From contig CAZWXS010000004.1 of NCBI GenBank assembly GCA_964638005.1, positions 1-64,000 of the forward strand: 64,000 bases of DNA, read 5' to 3'. Shown in pieces: positions 8,659 to 17,433 of the stretch. Origin of the DNA: JAAYYM01 sp964638005 (GTDB lineage Bacteria; Bacillota; Clostridia; Lachnospirales; Lachnospiraceae). The notes beneath the pieces are model-generated. The model made no database searches. It worked only from the letters and a program-made list of their open reading frames with translations, and was not told the DNA's origin. Position numbers and translations under genes: made by a program. Every line of letters begins with the position of its first letter. The first letter of the stretch is position 1.

Positions 8659-8699
8659 ACAGAGCAGTCTTATCATATGATAGGATTGCTCTGTTTTTT
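8659..8699. terminator. Bidirectional terminator between GltB-like gene and ABC permease
   Basis: ACAGAGCA (8659-8666) and TGCTCTGT (8687-8694) form the base of a long stem extended by TATCATATGATA in the centre, followed by T6 on the plus strand. It serves the plus-strand GltB-like gene and may also serve the convergent permease gene. Confidence 0.8.
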
Positions 8700-8710
8700 A
8701 GATTCAACCT

Positions 8711-11035
8711 TTATTCTACGCCCTTCAACGCATCAACCATATCAATTGTCTTCACCTTTCCTGACAATAGGAAGTTCACCGCAATTGACACCAGGAACGT
8801 TCCTCCGATGGAAATCAGATAGGATTCCATCCCGACAACCGGAACCAGATCCATATCATCCGACATTGTCTGACACATTGCGATCAGCAGTCCATAACCA
8901 AATGGCAGCCCCACCAGAATACCCATTGCCGTAATCCATATATTCTGTGCCTGTAGGATTCCTCGAATCTTTCCCGTCTGAAACCCGAGAACCTTCAAAG
9001 TCGCAATCTCTCTCGTCTTTTCCACAAATGACAGTACACCCAGATTATACAGCACCACAATTCCTAAGATAACAGCCGCAGTGACCATCATTGTGATCAT
9101 CATATTCATGCCTTCCATATTCTTATTGAAGTCAGCTTTCATCTGTGCAATATTTAGTACTGCCATAATATTCTCATCATCAGTCAAGCTGTCGGTAACC
9201 TTCACATTTGTCAGAATTGCCGTCGGCGCAAAGGAATGATCCAGATCCTCAAATACCTTTCTGGTCATTGTGATTCCGGGTGTCATAGGATCCCTGTAGA
9301 TCTGCACGACTCTTGTCGTCTCCCATTCATCCTCACCTACGATATGCCACTTTATAAAGTCACCCTGCGAAGCACCCAAACTCTGCGCCATTTTGTAAGA
9401 CAATGCCACACCTGTCTCATTAAGCGGAACCTTATTTAAAGAAGTATCCTGATAATGCATGTAATTTCCTGCATCCAGAACAGTTATTGTGCCCGTCTTT
9501 CGTACATCTCCCACAAATATCTCTATTGACGATTCCTGTAACAGCTGTCCCTTATATTGATTTACATAATCTTCCGCCGTACTATAGTCCGCTTTCTCTG
9601 AAAGTGTAATCTTATACTCCGATGTCAGCAACCTGCCATACATCCAGTCCACCAGTGCAAATGTAGAATCACTGCAGCCATAAGCACAGACCATCAGCAT
9701 CGTGCAGCCACTGACTCCGATGATTCCCATAATGGAACGTGCTTTATTTCTAAGAACATCTCTCACATTCCACTGCGAAGCAAAACTCATCGACAGCCAT
9801 AACTTGCTTTTTTCAAATGCGGAATGCTTAATCTTCTTCGGTGCTGCCGGTTTCAGCGTCACTGCAGGCGGATCCGATAATTCCTTTCGACATGACAGAA
9901 AACTGACAATGGAAGACATTGCAACAGATATCACAACCGCCACATACGGTCCCATAGAAAGCTGTCCCTTTAGCGCAGGTAATTCATAGCCACCCTCAAA
10001 TGCCGGATAAATAATGCGAGGAAGCGTCATCGCTCCAATGTACATACCGGCAACGGAACCCAGCAGACTTAACACAAATCCATACGATACATAATGTCTC
10101 GTAATGACCTTCTTTGAAAATCCAAGCGCCTTCAGAGTTCCGATTTGGATTCTCTGATTTGACGTTAACCTGGTCATCGTTGTAACGATTCCAAGCACTG
10201 CGATCAGTAAAAATACGCCTGAAAACATCGCACCCATTGATTTGTGCTGTGCCATTTCGGACTGAAATGTATTGTATGCCAGCGTCTGTGAGCGATCCGA
10301 TACCACAATGTTATCCCGATCCAGCACCTTAGCAATCGCTTCTTTCATTTCAGTCTGTTCGTTCACATCGTCATTTAAAGTATCAACTACAATCTGGTTA
10401 TATACAATTGATTTTGCCAATGGATAGGATGTCGCTGAAAGAAATGCATATCCATGATCTCCATACTCAGCCGTGATATCCGTGCTGTCCGCATAATAGA
10501 CCATTTCCGGTGTACGGATTACGCCTTTTAAAATACCGGTCACTGTAGTTCCATTTACTTTCAGCCGTACTGTATCGCCTATTTTCAAGTGTTGTTTCGC
10601 TGCCACAAAACGATCGATCCATACTCCCTCTGTCTCCGGCGCAAAATCCTCGCCTTCCATAACTTCAAAGCGATTCATCTGATAATCGGTCAAAAACCCT
10701 ATCTGCATAGAGGGATTCTTAACTTCTTTGGTCTGTACCTGACTACTGTCAGATGACATATCAAGTTCACCTGTAACCATCAGTCTTCTTTCTGACGATA
10801 TCACTCCCGGAAGTTCACTGACACTCTTCACCTCTTCACTTGAAAATCCGCCGCCCATGACCCATAGATCAGCCAGATTATATTCCTGATAAAAACGGTC
10901 TGCTACTTTTGATGCTCCTGTACTTTCCGCATCCATACCGCCATAAATCCACATTCCCAACAAGGACATCAGAAATATCGCCATAAATTGAGTCAGGTTC
11001 TGCCGCAGATCTCTCCATACTTTCTTTCTCAGCAT
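8711..11035 (-). CDS. ABC transporter permease, FtsX/MacB type
   Basis: This 774-residue protein has an N-terminal membrane helix (about 15-35), a large extracytoplasmic domain, and a first FtsX block with three helices (about 270-375). A second N-terminal-like helix (about 435-460) and a second extracellular domain follow. A final FtsX block (about 645-765) contains 'EKTREIATLKVLGFQTGKI', and the matching 'RIQIGTLKALGFSKKVI' occurs in the first block. This duplicated arrangement is that of Firmicutes exporters of peptides or antibiotics that work with a separate ATPase. The ATG overlaps the upstream ATPase stop, so it is translationally coupled and forms the last gene of a three-gene exporter operon. 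Confidence 0.9.
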   Translation of the reverse strand: MLRKKVWRDLRQNLTQFMAIFLMSLLGMWIYGGMDAESTGASKVADRFYQEYNLADLWVMGGGFSSEEVKSVSELPGVISSERRLMVTGELDMSSDSSQVQTKEVKNPSMQIGFLTDYQMNRFEVMEGEDFAPETEGVWIDRFVAAKQHLKIGDTVRLKVNGTTVTGILKGVIRTPEMVYYADSTDITAEYGDHGYAFLSATSYPLAKSIVYNQIVVDTLNDDVNEQTEMKEAIAKVLDRDNIVVSDRSQTLAYNTFQSEMAQHKSMGAMFSGVFLLIAVLGIVTTMTRLTSNQRIQIGTLKALGFSKKVITRHYVSYGFVLSLLGSVAGMYIGAMTLPRIIYPAFEGGYELPALKGQLSMGPYVAVVISVAMSSIVSFLSCRKELSDPPAVTLKPAAPKKIKHSAFEKSKLWLSMSFASQWNVRDVLRNKARSIMGIIGVSGCTMLMVCAYGCSDSTFALVDWMYGRLLTSEYKITLSEKADYSTAEDYVNQYKGQLLQESSIEIFVGDVRKTGTITVLDAGNYMHYQDTSLNKVPLNETGVALSYKMAQSLGASQGDFIKWHIVGEDEWETTRVVQIYRDPMTPGITMTRKVFEDLDHSFAPTAILTNVKVTDSLTDDENIMAVLNIAQMKADFNKNMEGMNMMITMMVTAAVILGIVVLYNLGVLSFVEKTREIATLKVLGFQTGKIRGILQAQNIWITAMGILVGLPFGYGLLIAMCQTMSDDMDLVPVVGMESYLISIGGTFLVSIAVNFLLSGKVKTIDMVDALKGVE

Positions 11036-11739
11036 TACCAGCTCACCTCATCTGCATCCTTGGGATGTTCATTGAATGTTATTTCCTTGATTCCTCCGTT
11101 TTTGACACGAATCACCCTATCTGCAATGTCTGCAAAGAAACTGTTATGTGTGACCATAATAACCGTACGTCCCTTATCTCTGCTCATACTCTGCAGCAGA
11201 CATAATACCTCACGTCCTGTCTCGGTATCGAGTGCACCTGTCGGCTCATCACATAGTAAAAGCTTCGGATTCTTTGCAATGGCTCTTGCAATTGAGGTAC
11301 GCTGCTGCTCTCCACCTGATAATTGTGAGGGAAACTGATGCATATGCTCTGCAAGTCCGACCGCCGTCAATGCCTCTGTCGGATCCATGGTCTCCTTCTG
11401 TATATCTCTCATAAGAGCAACATTTTCGTAAGCCGTCAAAGTCGGAATCAGATTGTAGAACTGGAATACAACGCCTACATTCTTAGCGCGATACTGTGTC
11501 AGCTGGTTATCTGTATAAGTCGTCAGATCCTCTCCCTCAAATAAGATCGAACCACTCGAAGCAGAATCCATCCCGCCAAGCAGATTTAGGAGCGTACTCT
11601 TTCCTGCACCGGAAGGTCCAAGAATCACGATCATCTCACCTGCGTTAATGGAAAAGCTCGCATCTTTAAGTGCATAGAAGCTACGTTCTCCGCTTTTGTA
11701 TTCCTTAGAGACATTCTTGAATTCCATTAAAGGCATCAT
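11035..11739 (-). CDS. ABC transporter ATPase, MacB/LolD type
   Basis: The product is 234 residues. The Walker A motif is 'GPSGAGKSTLL' (about 40-50), the Q-loop lies in 'VVFQFYNLIP', the signature is 'LSGGEQQR', the Walker B is 'LLLCDEPTGALD' and the H-loop is 'VTHN'. The insert and length place it with the MacB/LolD subfamily that powers FtsX-type permeases. It overlaps both the adaptor gene (11736-11739) and the permease gene, which indicates a tightly coupled operon. Several ATGs compete near the start (MMPLMEF); which is used cannot be decided. Confidence 0.93.
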   Translation of the reverse strand: MMPLMEFKNVSKEYKSGERSFYALKDASFSINAGEMIVILGPSGAGKSTLLNLLGGMDSASSGSILFEGEDLTTYTDNQLTQYRAKNVGVVFQFYNLIPTLTAYENVALMRDIQKETMDPTEALTAVGLAEHMHQFPSQLSGGEQQRTSIARAIAKNPKLLLCDEPTGALDTETGREVLCLLQSMSRDKGRTVIMVTHNSFFADIADRVIRVKNGGIKEITFNEHPKDADEVSW

Positions 11740-13193
11740 TCTTCCACCGCCTTTTGACCCATCTGGTCATTCGTAATGGCATCTGTGATGACACGTTCTC
11801 CGCTTGCCAATCCCTCCACGACTTCTACTGCCGATGCTGAAGAAATGCCTGTTACAATATCCTTTCTGACCACTTTCCCTCCACGGATACAATAGCAGTA
11901 ATCTCCTGCCTCATCTGCATACAATGCTGTCGTCGGAATCAAAATTGCGTTTTCCTTTTCATCTGCATAAATATCCACATCCGCTTCGATTCCGAGGATA
12001 ATAGATGCATCCGGTTCTGTGATGCTGACCCCGACCGTGATCTTTGCTTTGTCCGAAGAATCTTCGATTGCAAGTCTCTTAATTTCAGATACCGTTCCGT
12101 CGTAGGTATTTCCTGCGATTGTGATCAATGCTTTTTGTCCTATTTCGATCTTACCGATGTCATACTTTGATACCTCTACATTAACCTTCATGGCATCTGT
12201 AGATTCGATTGTAAATAAAGGCGTTCCCTTCGCCACAACCGCACCTGCCTTGGCATTGACTTCCTTGATGACTCCTCCGAATTCTGCTGTCACACCACGG
12301 GATGCCTTATCCAGATTTTCCACCGTAGTCTGCACGCTGAGCTCATTTAACTGATGGCTTGACTCCAGTTCCTCTTTTGCGTACCGGTTCATGATCTGTG
12401 ATTCGTAAGTATTTGCTTTTGTCGTTGCCTGCTTCCAGTTACGCGTGATGTCTTCCATCATGTTGGAATCGTAAGTATAATGTGCATTTTCCGAAGGTGT
12501 CATTTCTCCTGAGGGAAGCGATGCAAGAGAGCCCTGCAGGCCCGCTACATCTCCATTTAACGAAGCAATTTCTCCTGTCAGATTCTTAGCTTCTTCTGAT
12601 GTCTTGTCTGCAAGCGCATTTAACTGACTTGTCTTTTCCGCGATCAATTTATTTTTATCTGCAATCTTTTTATTGATGCTGTCTGCTTCACATTGGATAT
12701 CCCATGCTTCCTGATACTGCCCCTGCGAAAGTGCATCCGCATCCATCCTGCTCAGTGCATACAGATACTGATATGCCTGCTCATCAGCCGATGCCTGCGC
12801 ATAGCGGGAAGCATTCTGATTGCTCTGCTCGACCTTTGCTTTTACCCCATTTTCACTGGCTGCCGCCCGTAGTTCTGCTTCGGCTTTCATACGTTCCAGA
12901 TCTGCTGTTTCATAGGCTACAACCTGTGCTGATTTCTCAATCTCATCCCCGACTTCCAAATCCATTTGTGCGATTGGTGCAGACACCTCTGCATAGTATG
13001 TCTTCTCATTTTCTCCTCTGACCTTACCTGTTACATTAACTACCTCTGCTACACTTCCGACCGTAACCGTCTCCGTTGCAAATGACTGCGGTTTACTGAT
13101 AAATCCGGTATAAATCACCACAACCAGTACAAGTAATACCAGAACACCTCCGATGCGTACCAAATACTTCTGACTGCTTAAAAAGTTCTTCAT
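11736..13193 (-). CDS. HlyD/MacA-like adaptor subunit of exporter
   Basis: The product is 485 residues from the ATG at 13193, which has GAGGAGG just upstream; an upstream ATG in the same frame lacks one. An N-terminal membrane anchor (about 8-28) is followed by a lipoyl/barrel half, 'VNVTGKVRGENEKTYYAEVSAPI'. A long coiled-coil hairpin (about 100-260), rich in Ala, Lys and Glu, comes next. The second barrel half contains 'GGVIKEVNAKAGAVVAKGTPLFTI', and a beta-barrel domain ends the protein. This is the membrane-fusion/adaptor partner of MacB-like exporters. It is the first gene of the exporter operon, and its leader holds two TGACAAATG-type repeats. Confidence 0.9.
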   Translation of the reverse strand: MKNFLSSQKYLVRIGGVLVLLVLVVVIYTGFISKPQSFATETVTVGSVAEVVNVTGKVRGENEKTYYAEVSAPIAQMDLEVGDEIEKSAQVVAYETADLERMKAEAELRAAASENGVKAKVEQSNQNASRYAQASADEQAYQYLYALSRMDADALSQGQYQEAWDIQCEADSINKKIADKNKLIAEKTSQLNALADKTSEEAKNLTGEIASLNGDVAGLQGSLASLPSGEMTPSENAHYTYDSNMMEDITRNWKQATTKANTYESQIMNRYAKEELESSHQLNELSVQTTVENLDKASRGVTAEFGGVIKEVNAKAGAVVAKGTPLFTIESTDAMKVNVEVSKYDIGKIEIGQKALITIAGNTYDGTVSEIKRLAIEDSSDKAKITVGVSITEPDASIILGIEADVDIYADEKENAILIPTTALYADEAGDYCYCIRGGKVVRKDIVTGISSASAVEVVEGLASGERVITDAITNDQMGQKAVEE

Positions 13194-13291
13194 TTTGCCC
13201 TCCTCGACTTCAAAACACTTTCTGCACAAAAATAAGGCAGTGTGACTATTTCCGCACTTCCTTATTTTATAAAAAGCATATCATCTATTCT

Positions 13292-13339
13292 ATTGTCATT
13301 TGTCATGTAATCCGAATCTCAAAGCATGACATTTGTCAT
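13292..13339 (-). promoter_or_regulatory. Two repeated operator-like sites before the exporter operon
   Basis: On the minus strand, ATGACAAATGTCAT (13326-13339) is an inverted repeat of TGACA/TGTCA. A near copy, ATGACAAATGACA, lies at 13294-13306, about three helical turns away. Their core matches the palindrome TGTGACGAATGTCACA upstream of the TetR gene (16841-16856). They lie 100-145 bases before the adaptor start. I could not assign a convincing -35/-10 pair here. Confidence 0.5.
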
Positions 13340-13386
13340 ATAATACTATGTGCTATATAGTATTGAGCCTAATTATTCTTTATCCC

Positions 13387-14412
13387 TTACAACTTAATAT
13401 TTGCAAATAAAGATCCCAGCGATGTTGTCACCGATTCCGTCTCCGGCAGATCATACATCTCTTCCTCTACTTCCACGGCTGTCACATCATTCAAAGCCTT
13501 CATGCTAAGCGAAATCTTTCCGTCTTTCACTGCAATGATCTTAATCTTGACTTTCTCGCCCTCTTTCAAAACGGCTCCCGGATGATTGATCCGCTTTTCA
13601 CAAATCTGCGAAATGTGTACCAGACCGGACAGTCCGCCTCCCAGGTTAACAAATGCTCCATACGGCTTCAGACTCTCTACCGTTCCTTCGGTCACAAGAC
13701 CGATCTCTACATTCGATACCTTTGCAGCACGCTCTTTCAGTGCCTGTTCTCGCAGGATTTCCTTTGCGGACAATACCAATTTGTCCTCTGCTTCATCTAC
13801 ATTGATGACTCGTACCTGCAATTCCTTATGCAGCCATTCATCCAAATCTTCTACATACTCCAGTGCCAGCTTGGATGCCGGAATAAATCCGCGAATACCC
13901 TCTACATAAGCAACCACACCACTCTTGACAACCTCTGCAATCTTGACTGTGATCGTCTCGCCTGCCTCCATCATCTGTTTCAGCTTATCCCACGCCAGTA
14001 CATCATTGGCTTCTTTGCAGGATAATAAAATATTGCCGTGTCCGTCATCCTTACGAATAACCGTTGCGGAAAGTTCATCTCCCACATGCACATCTGCCTT
14101 GATGGAAAATGCCGGATCATTGCTCATATCCTCTAATCGGATGATACCCTCTGCGTAATACTTCAGATCCAGCGTCACTTCGGTCTCGCTGACTCCGATG
14201 ACCGTTCCGGTCAATATGTCTCCCTCATTGATTTTCTTAAAAGAAGCCTCCAGTTCAGAAGCATAATCTTCCATATGCTCAACCACTTCCGGCTCTTTTA
14301 CGGGTTCCGTTGTTTCCCCTTCGACTTCTGTCTTCTCCTCTGCTGCCACCTCAACTTCATCCTTCGCTGCTTCTGCTTCGTTCATTTCTTCATTCATGAT
14401 TTCTTCATTCAT
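13387..14412 (-). CDS. S1 RNA-binding domain protein (ribosomal protein S1-like)
   Basis: The product is 341 residues from the ATG at 14412, set by GGAGGAGG upstream; the longer frame to 14652 is non-coding. After an acidic Glu-rich N terminus (about 1-45) come three S1-type OB folds. The first starts near 'GDILTGTVIGVSETEVTLDL', the second near 'GETITVKIAEVVKSGVVAYVEGIRGFIPASKL'. The third is near 'GTVESLKPYGAFVNLGGGLSGLVHISQI', the best-conserved repeat. This is shorter than a six-domain S1 and fits the short S1-like proteins of Firmicutes, which bind mRNA or the 30S subunit. It is transcribed after the CrtI-like gene but separated by a probable terminator. Confidence 0.85.
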   Translation of the reverse strand: MNEEIMNEEMNEAEAAKDEVEVAAEEKTEVEGETTEPVKEPEVVEHMEDYASELEASFKKINEGDILTGTVIGVSETEVTLDLKYYAEGIIRLEDMSNDPAFSIKADVHVGDELSATVIRKDDGHGNILLSCKEANDVLAWDKLKQMMEAGETITVKIAEVVKSGVVAYVEGIRGFIPASKLALEYVEDLDEWLHKELQVRVINVDEAEDKLVLSAKEILREQALKERAAKVSNVEIGLVTEGTVESLKPYGAFVNLGGGLSGLVHISQICEKRINHPGAVLKEGEKVKIKIIAVKDGKISLSMKALNDVTAVEVEEEMYDLPETESVTTSLGSLFANIKL

Positions 14413-14462
14413 AATAATCCTCCTCCAATGCTTTGCATCATATCGTTGCTTCACAATTACCA

Positions 14463-14503
14463 GTATAAAACAGGGCAACCCTTTCAGGCAACCCCATTCT
14501 GAC
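14463..14503 (-). terminator. Probable terminator after the CrtI-like oxidoreductase
   Basis: On the minus strand two GGGTTGCC copies separated by TGAAA can pair with each other through G-C and G-U pairs with a central U-U mismatch. They are followed by CTGTTTTAT. This lies between the oxidoreductase stop and the S1 gene. The pairing is imperfect, hence moderate confidence. Nothing else is recognised in 14504-14593. Confidence 0.4.
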
Positions 14504-14593
14504 ATTTTCTTACCGTTATTCATAGGGTGAAGCCCGTGACCGAGATGCAGTGCCAGCGAAATCGAGGTGCATGGCGGAGTAACATTCCCCCGC

Positions 14594-16090
14594 TTACAAT
14601 TGAATCCTCTCCTGCTTACAGATTCTCTGGACAGCAAACTTTCCTGTTGCAAGCGCTACCGGAAGTCCTCCCGGAGACATCATATACATGCCCGCCATAT
14701 AGCAATTCTTCAGACCTTTGATGATTCCCTTATGCTGTAATGACTTCGACTGCGGGGTCATCAAAAATGACATCCATGCCCCATGGTAGGTTCCGGTGAA
14801 ACGATGATAAGTCATCGGTGTATAGGTATCGATCAGCGTCAGTTTTCCCTTTAGTTCCGGATAACGCTCCTCGATCTTTTCCTGACAAAACAATACAATG
14901 CGGCTCTTTTCCCCCTGATACTTCTCTCTATCCTTATATAATTGTTCCCACCACAGAAAATCTTCATCACTTTGATCCAAGTATACGCTGAATAAAGATT
15001 TTCCTTCCGGATGAAAATCAGGCTCATATGCATAATTGATAAAGGACATATAATCAAACTTTCTGATTGCCACTGTATAGGGCTCTGTTTCAAACAGTAT
15101 GCTCTTCGGAATATCCTTCGCTTCTGCATCCACTGCAAAAATCACATGTGCCGATGTCGGAAGTTTATAGGTCTTCATATCTGCAAAACGGTTGTCTAAC
15201 CGCTTATCTGTAAAGCGTCCCTTCAATAACTTATGTAAGGTGTAATACGCATCTCCTGCAGCAATCACATAGTCAGCCTTGATGATATCACCACTTTCCA
15301 AACGTACTCCTGTTGCCGTTTCTTTTCCCTTGACCTTGTCGGTCAATATCTCTTCCACACCTGTACCTGTTACGATTTTGCCGCCATGCTTCTGATATCT
15401 GTCCGCCATGCGAAATGCCATTGCTCTGCTTCCGCCCTTCGGAATGTCCCCGTCACCCGAGCAGACCGTTGCCATAGACATGATAAATGCTGTAATGCTG
15501 TATCCTTCCGGCATACTTACCGTGAATAATTTCTGCAGTGCCGGATGCTGATACTTCTTTCCATAATCCACACAACTGACATGCTGGTATTTCTTCATGA
15601 TTGACATAGCTGCCTTGCTCTTTGATCCAAGCTCCATCAAATCCTTCATCGACAGCATATCCATAGGTGCCTTAATCGGCATTTCTACCGAACCGCCTGC
15701 AATGATGTCATCCACCAGTTCATCAATCAGCACTGCATCTGCCGGAGAAATATCCTTCAGTTCCTGACGCAGCTTATCTGCATCTTTCCATAGAGTGATT
15801 GTAACACCATCAATTTCATAAACTCCAAAATACGGAATCCTGATCAGCTCCACATCAGGTCCCAGTGCACCTGTCTCTACCCATGACTCATACATTCCGG
15901 ATTCTTTTTTTGAACCGGTCAGCCAATGAATACAGTTATCAATATGATATCCATTTCTGTCCCAACCTGTACACTGACCACCTACGATTGTATGCTTCTC
16001 ATAGATCACACTCTCAAAACCATACTTCTGTGCATAGATGCCTGCTGTCAAGCCTGCTATTCCACCACCAACAATTACTATTTTCTTCAT
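14594..16090 (-). CDS. CrtI/phytoene-desaturase-like FAD oxidoreductase
   Basis: This 498-residue protein starts with a Rossmann dinucleotide motif, 'KIVIVGGGIAGLTAGIYAQKYG', then 'YEKHTIVGGQCTGW', which is diagnostic of carotenoid desaturase/isomerase-like flavoproteins. Near the C terminus, 'NCYMAGMYMMSPGGLPVALATGKFAVQRI' is the second FAD-binding signature of that family. No other carotenoid genes are present, so the substrate is unknown; similar proteins in gut Clostridia are only named NAD(P)/FAD-dependent oxidoreductases. It is directly downstream of a TetR regulator (39 bases), so it is probably its cotranscribed target. Confidence 0.85.
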   Translation of the reverse strand: MKKIVIVGGGIAGLTAGIYAQKYGFESVIYEKHTIVGGQCTGWDRNGYHIDNCIHWLTGSKKESGMYESWVETGALGPDVELIRIPYFGVYEIDGVTITLWKDADKLRQELKDISPADAVLIDELVDDIIAGGSVEMPIKAPMDMLSMKDLMELGSKSKAAMSIMKKYQHVSCVDYGKKYQHPALQKLFTVSMPEGYSITAFIMSMATVCSGDGDIPKGGSRAMAFRMADRYQKHGGKIVTGTGVEEILTDKVKGKETATGVRLESGDIIKADYVIAAGDAYYTLHKLLKGRFTDKRLDNRFADMKTYKLPTSAHVIFAVDAEAKDIPKSILFETEPYTVAIRKFDYMSFINYAYEPDFHPEGKSLFSVYLDQSDEDFLWWEQLYKDREKYQGEKSRIVLFCQEKIEERYPELKGKLTLIDTYTPMTYHRFTGTYHGAWMSFLMTPQSKSLQHKGIIKGLKNCYMAGMYMMSPGGLPVALATGKFAVQRICKQERIQL

Positions 16091-16129
16091 TTTTTCTCTC
16101 CTGTTTAGTGTTATGTTAACCTTTTTTTG

Positions 16130-16702
16130 TCATACCCTTAAAATGTCCAGAAACCACGATACCTCCGGCAGTGGCAGTGATCGATCCTTTGCAAATGACA
16201 TTGCCACGCCCTGTACCGCACTCCAGAACGTCAACGAAAGAGCCAACGGGTCTCCCTGCTTAAATTCTCCCAATGACTGTCCATACTGGATCAGTGGTAC
16301 ACATCCCTCGATTGCCATCGCCTGTTTCATTATTTCTTTCACCGATTCTGTCTGTGATTCCAGATAATAAGCCTGAACCATAAAGACAAACAGATTGGCC
16401 GAAAGTGGATGTCCTGTCAGAGATTCCAGAATCATGCTGACAGCCTCTTCAAAGAATTTCAAAGGATCTTTCTGCTCAATCTGCAGCATGGTTCGTGGAC
16501 CACTCACTCCGATTCGAAGCAATTCCTCATATAGTTTTTCCTTGGATTCAAAGTAATGAAATAAGAGACCCGTGCTCATATTGACTGCCTTGGCGATGTC
16601 TGTAATCTTCGTTGCAGCATATCCTTTTTGAATAAATAATTCCAATGCTGCTGCCAAAATATCATTCCTTCTCTGTTCCTTCTGTTCCTCTCTGCTGCCC
16701 AT
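16130..16702 (-). CDS. TetR/AcrR family transcriptional regulator
   Basis: The product is 190 residues from the ATG at 16702, preceded by GAGGAGG; the longer frame to 16747 has no RBS. The N-terminal helix-turn-helix reads 'RNDILAAALELFIQKGYAATKITDIAKAVNMSTGLLFHYFESKEKLYEEL', the classic TetR pattern. The C-terminal ligand domain is not assignable to a ligand. It heads an operon with the CrtI-like oxidoreductase. Its promoter region holds an 18-base perfect palindrome and a second palindrome whose core recurs upstream of the exporter operon. It may therefore control itself, the oxidoreductase and possibly the exporter. Confidence 0.9.
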   Translation of the reverse strand: MGSREEQKEQRRNDILAAALELFIQKGYAATKITDIAKAVNMSTGLLFHYFESKEKLYEELLRIGVSGPRTMLQIEQKDPLKFFEEAVSMILESLTGHPLSANLFVFMVQAYYLESQTESVKEIMKQAMAIEGCVPLIQYGQSLGEFKQGDPLALSLTFWSAVQGVAMSFAKDRSLPLPEVSWFLDILRV

Positions 16703-16796
16703 ATATCCTGTCCTCCTCAATTTTTGTGCACATAAAATTGAATTCAAATTCCTGAACCTTTCTTTCGTTGAAAATCAATTCATTGAATAATTGTTC

Positions 16797-16856
16797 ATTG
16801 AATTTAAATTCAATTTATCACTTTCTTCTTGTCCTGTCAATGTGACATTCGTCACA
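16797..16856 (-). promoter_or_regulatory. TetR promoter with two palindromic sites
   Basis: On the minus strand, TTGACA (16835-16840), 17 bases and TAAATT (16812-16817) form a strong promoter. The perfect palindrome ATTGAATTTAAATTCAAT (16797-16814) overlaps the -10. A second palindrome, TGTGAC...GTCACA (16841-16856), abuts the -35. TTCATTGAAT half-sites repeat nearby (about 16779 and 16795). Autorepression through the 18-base palindrome is the simplest reading. Confidence 0.6.
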
Positions 16857-16890
16857 AAAAAAGATGTCCGCTGCATATCAGCTGACATCT
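16856..16890 (-). terminator. Terminator after ybaK
   Basis: Reading the minus strand, AGATGTC-GCTG pairs with CAGC-GACATCT with one mismatch and is followed by T7. It ends the rhomboid-ybaK transcript and abuts the TetR control region. Confidence 0.75.
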
Positions 16891-16971
16891 CAATCTCTTG
16901 ATTCTTCATTTGTTAAATAATCCTTCTTTTGCTAAGGGTCATTTCTGTTTTGGACACAATTGCTTCATTGA

Positions 16972-17433
16972 TTACTTACACACATCAATCCACTCTGTAT
17001 ATCCCGAGCATTCCTCCAACTGAGAAAGTGTCATCTCAATTGCACTGTTGCTGCTGCCTGCCGCCGGAAATACCGTTTCAAAGCGTTTCAATGAGACATC
17101 CAGATATACGGGCACACCTTCATTGATCCCAAATGGGCAGACACCGCCTACTGCATGTCCCACCATCGGCTCTACCTCTTCATATGAAAGCATCTTCGCC
17201 TTTGTGGCAAACTGTTCCTTGAACTTATGGTTGTCCACCTTTGCATCTCCTGCCGTCACGATTAAGACTGCTCCTTCTCCGCCCTTGAAAGACAGTGTCT
17301 TCGCAATCCTCTCCGGTGCACATCCCAGCGCTGCTGCCGCAAGTTCCACTGTTGCACTGGACACCTCGAACTCAATGATCTGTTCGTCCAGATTCCACTT
17401 TTCTAAATATGCTCGTGCTTTCTCAATTGCCAC
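16972..17433 (-). CDS. YbaK/aminoacyl-tRNA deacylase domain protein
   Basis: The product is 153 residues with a GTG start; GGAGG lies nine bases upstream inside the rhomboid gene, and the coding regions overlap by 11 bases. 'RIAKTLSFKGGEGAVLIVTAGDAKVDNHKFKE' contains the Lys found in YbaK-type editing sites, and 'GHAVGGVCPFGI' is the conserved Gly-rich loop. Family members hydrolyse mischarged aminoacyl-tRNAs, such as Cys-tRNA(Pro), in trans. The exact tRNA here is not predictable. It is cotranscribed with the rhomboid protease and followed by a terminator. Confidence 0.88.
   Translation of the reverse strand: MAIEKARAYLEKWNLDEQIIEFEVSSATVELAAAALGCAPERIAKTLSFKGGEGAVLIVTAGDAKVDNHKFKEQFATKAKMLSYEEVEPMVGHAVGGVCPFGINEGVPVYLDVSLKRFETVFPAAGSSNSAIEMTLSQLEECSGYTEWIDVCK

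Noticed and set aside
14413..14652. 80-codon N-terminal extension of the S1-domain gene
   Set aside because: A strong RBS sits at the internal ATG (14412), and the extension covers a terminator-like hairpin and the oxidoreductase 3' end.
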